Of a stretch of DNA of 64,000 nucleotides, positions 60,873-64,000 are shown piece after piece. Within the stretch, counting starts at the first letter, position 1. The number at the start of each line of letters is the position of its first letter. Source of the stretch: Streptomyces katrae. Its GTDB lineage: Bacteria; Actinomycetota; Actinomycetes; Streptomycetales; Streptomycetaceae. The stretch covers positions 248,001-312,000 of the forward strand of contig NZ_JNZY01000001.1 in assembly GCF_000717655.1 (NCBI RefSeq), in the 5' to 3' direction. The translations under genes were made by a program, and so were the position numbers. The notes beneath the pieces are model-generated. The model worked only from the letters and a program-made list of their open reading frames with translations. It did not search any database and was not told where the DNA came from.

Positions 60873-61491
60873 GTGACCTTCTCCCCGCCCGCGCCGCCGG
60901 CCTTCGCCGACTGCACTCCCCGCCAGAAGGCCGCCCGCGTCGTCTCCGACGGACTGGCGCCGGCGAACATGGTCGTCGCCCTGCTGCTGCTCATCGGATG
61001 GCACAGCACTGCGTCGTGGACCGGTCTCGGCTGGGGCCTGCTCGCCGCCCTGTTCTGCGGCGTCGTCCCGATCGGGATCATCGCCTCCGGCGTCCGGCGG
61101 GGGGGCGCTGACCGACCAGCACATCCGGGTGCGCGGGCAGCGGGTCGTCCCGATGGCCCTGAGCCTCGTCTCCGTGGTCGCCGGGGTCACGCTGCTGCGC
61201 TTCCTCGGCGCGCCGGGCGAGGTGTTCGCGCTCGTCGTCGCGATGCTCGTGGGCCTCGTGTCGTCCCTGCTGGTGACGATCGGCTGGCAGATATCGATCC
61301 ACATGTCGGTGGCCGGCGGCGCCGCGATGATCCTGCTGCTCGTCTTCGGCCCGCGGGTGCTCCCGGCGGCCCTGATCGCCGCGGCCGTCGCCTGGTCCCG
61401 GCTGGTGCTGCGGGCGCACACCCCGGCGCAACTCCTCGCCGGCACGGCGCTGGGCGGTGCGTCGGCGCTCACCTTCCTGCTCCTGAGCTGA
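60873..61491 (+). pseudogene. Frameshifted PAP2-like membrane protein gene
   Basis: The 5' part encodes an N-terminal segment and two helices (VTFSPPAPPAFADCTPRQKA, then LAPANMVVALLLLIGW). After IIASGVRRG the frame breaks at a run of seven G (61099-61105). If one G is removed, translation continues as ALTDQHIRVRGQRVVPMAL into four more helices and ends WSRLVLRAHTPAQLLAGTALGG. The RAHTPAQLLAG box resembles the last motif of PAP2-type phosphatases, though the first two motifs are weak. GTG 60873 is preceded by GGAG. The homopolymer makes assembly error, phase variation and true loss all possible. Confidence 0.78.
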
Positions 61492-61517
61492 GCCGGTCCC
61501 GCCGAGTCGCGAGGGCC

Positions 61518-62180
61518 TCAGCGCCGGACCGCGCAGAGCAGGCCGTCGCCCACCGGGAGCAGGGCCGCCTCCAGTGCCGGGCTCTCCCGGACGCTGCGCA
61601 GCAGCTCCCGTACGCGCATCACCTCGACCTGCTGGGCCGCCGAGTCGACGGTGCGGCCGTCGGAGAAGACCCCCTCGAAGCACACCAGCCCGCCGGGGCG
61701 CAGCAGGCGCAACGATTCGGCGAGGTAGTCGAGGGACTCGGACGGGTCCCCGTCGCAGAAGACGAGGTCGTACCCGCCGTCGGCGAGCCGGGGGAGCACG
61801 TCGAGTGCGCGGCCGGGGATGAACCGGGCGCGGTTGCCCGCGAATCCGGCGGCGCGGAAGGCCTGACGGGCGAAGGCCTGCCGGTCGGCCTCGGGATCCA
61901 CGGTGGTCAGCACCCCGTCGGGGCGCATGCCGTGGAGGAGGTGGATGCCGGAGACGCCGGTGCCGGTGCCGATCTCGGCGACCGCCTTGGCGTCCGCGGT
62001 GGCGGCGAGCAGGCGCAGCGCGGCCCCGGTGCCCGGGGAGACGGAGCGCAGGCCCGCTTCCCTGGCCCGGTCGCGGGCCCACCGCAGAGCGTCGTCCTCG
62101 GCGACAAACGCGTCGGCGAACGCCCAGCTCGTCTGCCGGTTGCCGGTAATGACCCTCTCCTGTCCCCATAGTTGGCGCAA
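61518..62180 (-). CDS. SAM-dependent O-methyltransferase (class I)
   Basis: A 220-residue methyltransferase of the catechol/caffeoyl-CoA O-methyltransferase-like group. The SAM motif is AVAEIGTGTGVSGIHLL, followed by TTVDPEADRQ and the metal-type segment LVFCDGDPSE. Usual members have about 215-225 residues. TTG 62180 gives the conserved LRQLWGQERVITGNRQTS N-terminus; a shorter start near 62150 behind GGAGAGGG is possible. It is divergent from the sigma factor gene. The substrate is unknown. Confidence 0.85.
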   Translation of the reverse strand: MRQLWGQERVITGNRQTSWAFADAFVAEDDALRWARDRAREAGLRSVSPGTGAALRLLAATADAKAVAEIGTGTGVSGIHLLHGMRPDGVLTTVDPEADRQAFARQAFRAAGFAGNRARFIPGRALDVLPRLADGGYDLVFCDGDPSESLDYLAESLRLLRPGGLVCFEGVFSDGRTVDSAAQQVEVMRVRELLRSVRESPALEAALLPVGDGLLCAVRR

Positions 62181-62397
62181 CGGTGACTGTATCCGTTGAC
62201 GTCGGGAACCCGCAGATGGGACCGGGCGTTGAAGAAAACGGCGGCGGAAACACCCAGCGAGGCAAAAGGGGGCGTAAGGGCGGGGCGCAGCCGGGATAGA
62301 TGGGGACGGCACCGGGCAGATCGACGGCCCGGCGTGTCGAAGGCACGTGCAAAGTTAATGCAAAAATGCTTATCCGGAGCTGACGGGAGGGGTGGCT

Positions 62398-63177
62398 ATG
62401 GTAGGGACTCCACTGGACACCACCAGAGCCGATAGGGGAGGTGCGGCTGCGCCTGTGGATCGTGGAGGCGTATTCAGACGCCTCCTCTGGTCGGCGGGTG
62501 AGCCGAAATCCGTGACCAACATTGCTGACCGCTTCCACGTTGCCGCGACCGCAACCACCGCGACCTTTGCCGCCGATGCGGGCACCCAGGCGTGGACCCC
62601 TCCCTCATGGGAGGAGATCGTCAGCACACACAGTGCACGGGTCTACCGCCTTGCCTACCGTCTGACGGGTAACCAGCACGACGCCGAGGACCTGACGCAG
62701 GAGGTCTTCGTCCGCGTCTTCCGCTCGCTGTCCACGTACACGCCGGGCACGTTCGAGGGCTGGCTGCACCGGATCACCACCAACCTGTTCCTGGACATGG
62801 TCCGCCGCAAGCAGCGGATCCGCTTCGACGCCCTCGGCGACGACGCGGCCGAGCGGCTGCCGAGCCGTGAGCCGTCCCCGCAGCAGGTCCTCCACGACAC
62901 CCACTTCGACGCGGACGTGCAGCAGGCGCTGGACACCCTTGCGCCCGAGTTCCGCGCGGCCGTGGTGCTGTGCGACATCGAGGGCCTCTCGTACGAGGAG
63001 ATCGCCGCCACGCTGGGAGTGAAGCTCGGCACCGTGCGCAGCCGTATCCACCGGGGCCGTTCGCATCTGCGCAAGGCGCTCAAGCACCGGTCTCCCGAGG
63101 CCCGTGCCGAGCAGCGGGCGCTGGCGGGAGTGGCGGTGGGCGCGCCGGGCGCCGGGGGAGAGGGCGGAGCCGAGTGA
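62398..63177 (+). CDS. ECF RNA polymerase sigma factor
   Basis: A 259-residue ECF sigma factor with an N-terminal extension of about 70 residues. Region 2 ([20 protein letters not shown] ... [19 protein letters not shown]) and region 4 ([40 protein letters not shown]) are complete. ATG 62398 follows GGGAGGGG. The anti-sigma gene overlaps its stop (GTGA). Order and similarity resemble the mycobacterial sigE-rseA-htrA cluster, suggesting cell-envelope stress control. It should not be confused with the unrelated sigE of S. coelicolor, which is encoded elsewhere. Confidence 0.95.
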   Translation: MVGTPLDTTRADRGGAAAPVDRGGVFRRLLWSAGEPKSVTNIADRFHVAATATTATFAADAGTQAWTPPSWEEIVSTHSARVYRLAYRLTGNQHDAEDLTQEVFVRVFRSLSTYTPGTFEGWLHRITTNLFLDMVRRKQRIRFDALGDDAAERLPSREPSPQQVLHDTHFDADVQQALDTLAPEFRAAVVLCDIEGLSYEEIAATLGVKLGTVRSRIHRGRSHLRKALKHRSPEARAEQRALAGVAVGAPGAGGEGGAE

Positions 63178-63800
63178 GCGGAGTCAGTCCGTCTCCTGCC
63201 GAACAGCACCTGGGCGACCGTCTCGCCGCGCTGGTCGACGGGGAGCTGAGCCATGACGCGCGCGAGCGGGTCCTGGCGCATCTGGCCACGTGTGCCAAGT
63301 GCAAGGCCGAGGCCGATGCGCAGCGCCGTGTGAAGAGTCTTTTCGTGGAGAGCGCGCCGCCGCCGCTGTCGGCCGGACTGCTGGCCCGGTTGCAGGGGCT
63401 GCCGGGCGACGGTCCCGACGGGCCGTCCGGTCCGCCGGGTCCGCAGAGTCCGCCGGGGGCGGAGCTCTTCGGGTACGTGCCGCCGACCGCACCGCAGCAG
63501 GGCTTCCGCATCCACGAGGTGGGGCGGCCGCGCCGCCGCTTCGCGTTCGTGGCGGCCGGGGCGGTCTCGCTGGCCGCGATCGCGCTGGGCGGTTCGCTGC
63601 CGGTCGACACCCTCGAGCCGAACGTGCGCGGCGAGGCCCCGGCGACGCGGCCCGGTCCCGCGGTGTCGGTGGCCGATGCGGTGGTCCGGGACCGGGCGCC
63701 GAGCCCCGGGTTCGTCGCCGGCCCGCGTCCCACCGGCCCGCTGCCACCGGTCCACCCCTCGATCTCCGCCTCGCCCCGCCCGGTCTCCCTGACCCGCTGA
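63174..63800 (+). CDS. Zinc-finger anti-sigma factor (zf-HC2)
   Basis: A 208-residue protein. The HAT/zf-HC2 motif HLATCAKCK (about 41-49) provides His and two Cys for zinc. A Gly/Pro-rich linker precedes a hydrophobic segment (about 122-142, [19 protein letters not shown]), probably a membrane anchor, and a Pro-rich tail follows outside. GTG 63174 overlaps the sigma stop. It should hold the ECF sigma factor at the membrane until stress. Confidence 0.92.
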   Translation: MSGVSPSPAEQHLGDRLAALVDGELSHDARERVLAHLATCAKCKAEADAQRRVKSLFVESAPPPLSAGLLARLQGLPGDGPDGPSGPPGPQSPPGAELFGYVPPTAPQQGFRIHEVGRPRRRFAFVAAGAVSLAAIALGGSLPVDTLEPNVRGEAPATRPGPAVSVADAVVRDRAPSPGFVAGPRPTGPLPPVHPSISASPRPVSLTR

Positions 63801-63826
63801 CGCCTTAGGGGGTGTCGTCGAAGCCC

Positions 63827-63855
63827 CTCCCCCAGCTACCGCTGGGAGGCACCCC
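63827..63855 (-). repeat. Dispersed intergenic hairpin repeat, copy 2
   Basis: Inverse-oriented near copy of the 14871-14899 element, with three differences in 29 bases. It lies between the anti-sigma gene and the next gene and can form the same CTCCCAGC/GCTGGGGGAG hairpin, which may limit read-through. Confidence 0.65.
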
Positions 63856-63967
63856 AGGCCGGCGGGGTCCGGGAAGCGGGGGTGTGGCCCCCGAGGGGCC
63901 GGGGACCTGGTTGAATCTGCGGCAGATGCGCCGCCCGGCGGTGCTACAGGTACCCCGGGGAGTGCCC

Positions 63968-64000
63968 ATGGCCGACCAGCAGCAGTCCGACACGGCTCCG
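63968..64000 (+). CDS. 5' end of a gene, by position probably an HtrA-type protease
   Basis: Eleven codons (MADQQQSDTAP) run off the right edge. The hydrophilic N-terminus would suit the cytoplasmic tail of a membrane-anchored serine protease. In related actinobacteria an HtrA-like protease gene follows the sigma/anti-sigma pair. The gene is supported by an ATG after a clear intergenic gap; the product is inferred only from position. Confidence 0.45.
   Translation, partial: MADQQQSDTAP

Noticed and set aside
1..64000. tRNA or rRNA genes, CRISPR arrays, insertion sequences and phage attachment sites.
   Set aside because: I found no cloverleaf-like sequence, regularly spaced repeat array, transposase or integrase in any intergenic stretch.

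Overview
The window is high-GC, with strong G/C preference at third codon positions, many GTG/TTG starts and gene families typical of Streptomyces (SpoIIE/HATPase regulators, mycothiol MshB, BldK-like oligopeptide importers, SARP and bldA features). From memory only, the gene order resembles the core region of S. coelicolor around SCO5106-SCO5149 (succinate dehydrogenase, TypA, BldK cluster, mshB, dapC/dapE, ECF sigma factor). No search was run. I saw no rRNA or tRNA gene, prophage, insertion sequence or CRISPR array.

Layout. 1-3.4 kb: two tandem esterase-fold paralogues translationally coupled to a trypsin-like protease. 3.4-6.5 kb: minus-strand EamA exporter, PEP-mutase-family protein and a threonine synthase-like enzyme. 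6.6-10.4 kb: a subtilisin-like secreted protease with a TTA codon, a DUF4190 membrane protein and a GntR/UTRA regulator behind a triple 10-bp repeat. 10.8-14.8 kb: a SPOR-like small protein, a NUDIX hydrolase, an RsbW-like kinase and a PAS-PAS-GAF-SpoIIE-HATPase phosphatase. 14.9-17.8 kb: a TPM-domain protein and PspA in one minus-strand unit. 17.8-22.1 kb: a Ser/Thr-kinase remnant and an Sdh1-type succinate dehydrogenase operon. 22.4-27.1 kb: an orphan peptide-binding lipoprotein and typA. 27.2-29.6 kb: a decayed SARP/AfsR-type regulator. 29.9-42.6 kb: two complete, paralogous oligopeptide ABC importer operons with identical gene order and junctions, separated by a frameshifted GNAT gene. 43-46.6 kb: mshB, membrane proteins and a PG_binding_4-type protein. 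46.8-50.3 kb: an ABC-2 exporter whose ATPase gene is frameshifted, plus a two-component system. 50.3-56.6 kb: SirB1-type protein, GNAT, ferredoxin, dapC, a secreted protein, a lysozyme-fold membrane protein and dapE. 56.7-61.5 kb: LOG-family protein, dihydropteroate synthase, DivIVA-like protein, Tag glycosylase, enoyl-CoA hydratase, DUF3117 and a frameshifted PAP2-like membrane protein. 61.5-64 kb: an O-methyltransferase, then ECF sigma factor, zinc-finger anti-sigma factor and the first codons of a gene that by synteny should be an HtrA-type protease.

Themes. Much of the window concerns uptake of extracellular peptides (three binding proteins, two importers), secreted proteolysis (two proteases) and envelope stress (TPM-PspA, sigma/anti-sigma, lysozyme-fold protein). 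Five loci are broken: kinase remnant, SARP remnant, GNAT, ABC ATPase and PAP2-like gene. The SARP and kinase remnants are decayed beyond doubt. The other three differ from an intact gene by one or two small indels, so assembly error is a real alternative. I did not find a clearly new defence or biosynthetic system. The most unusual signals are regulatory palindromes and repeats, the duplicated importers and the broken genes.
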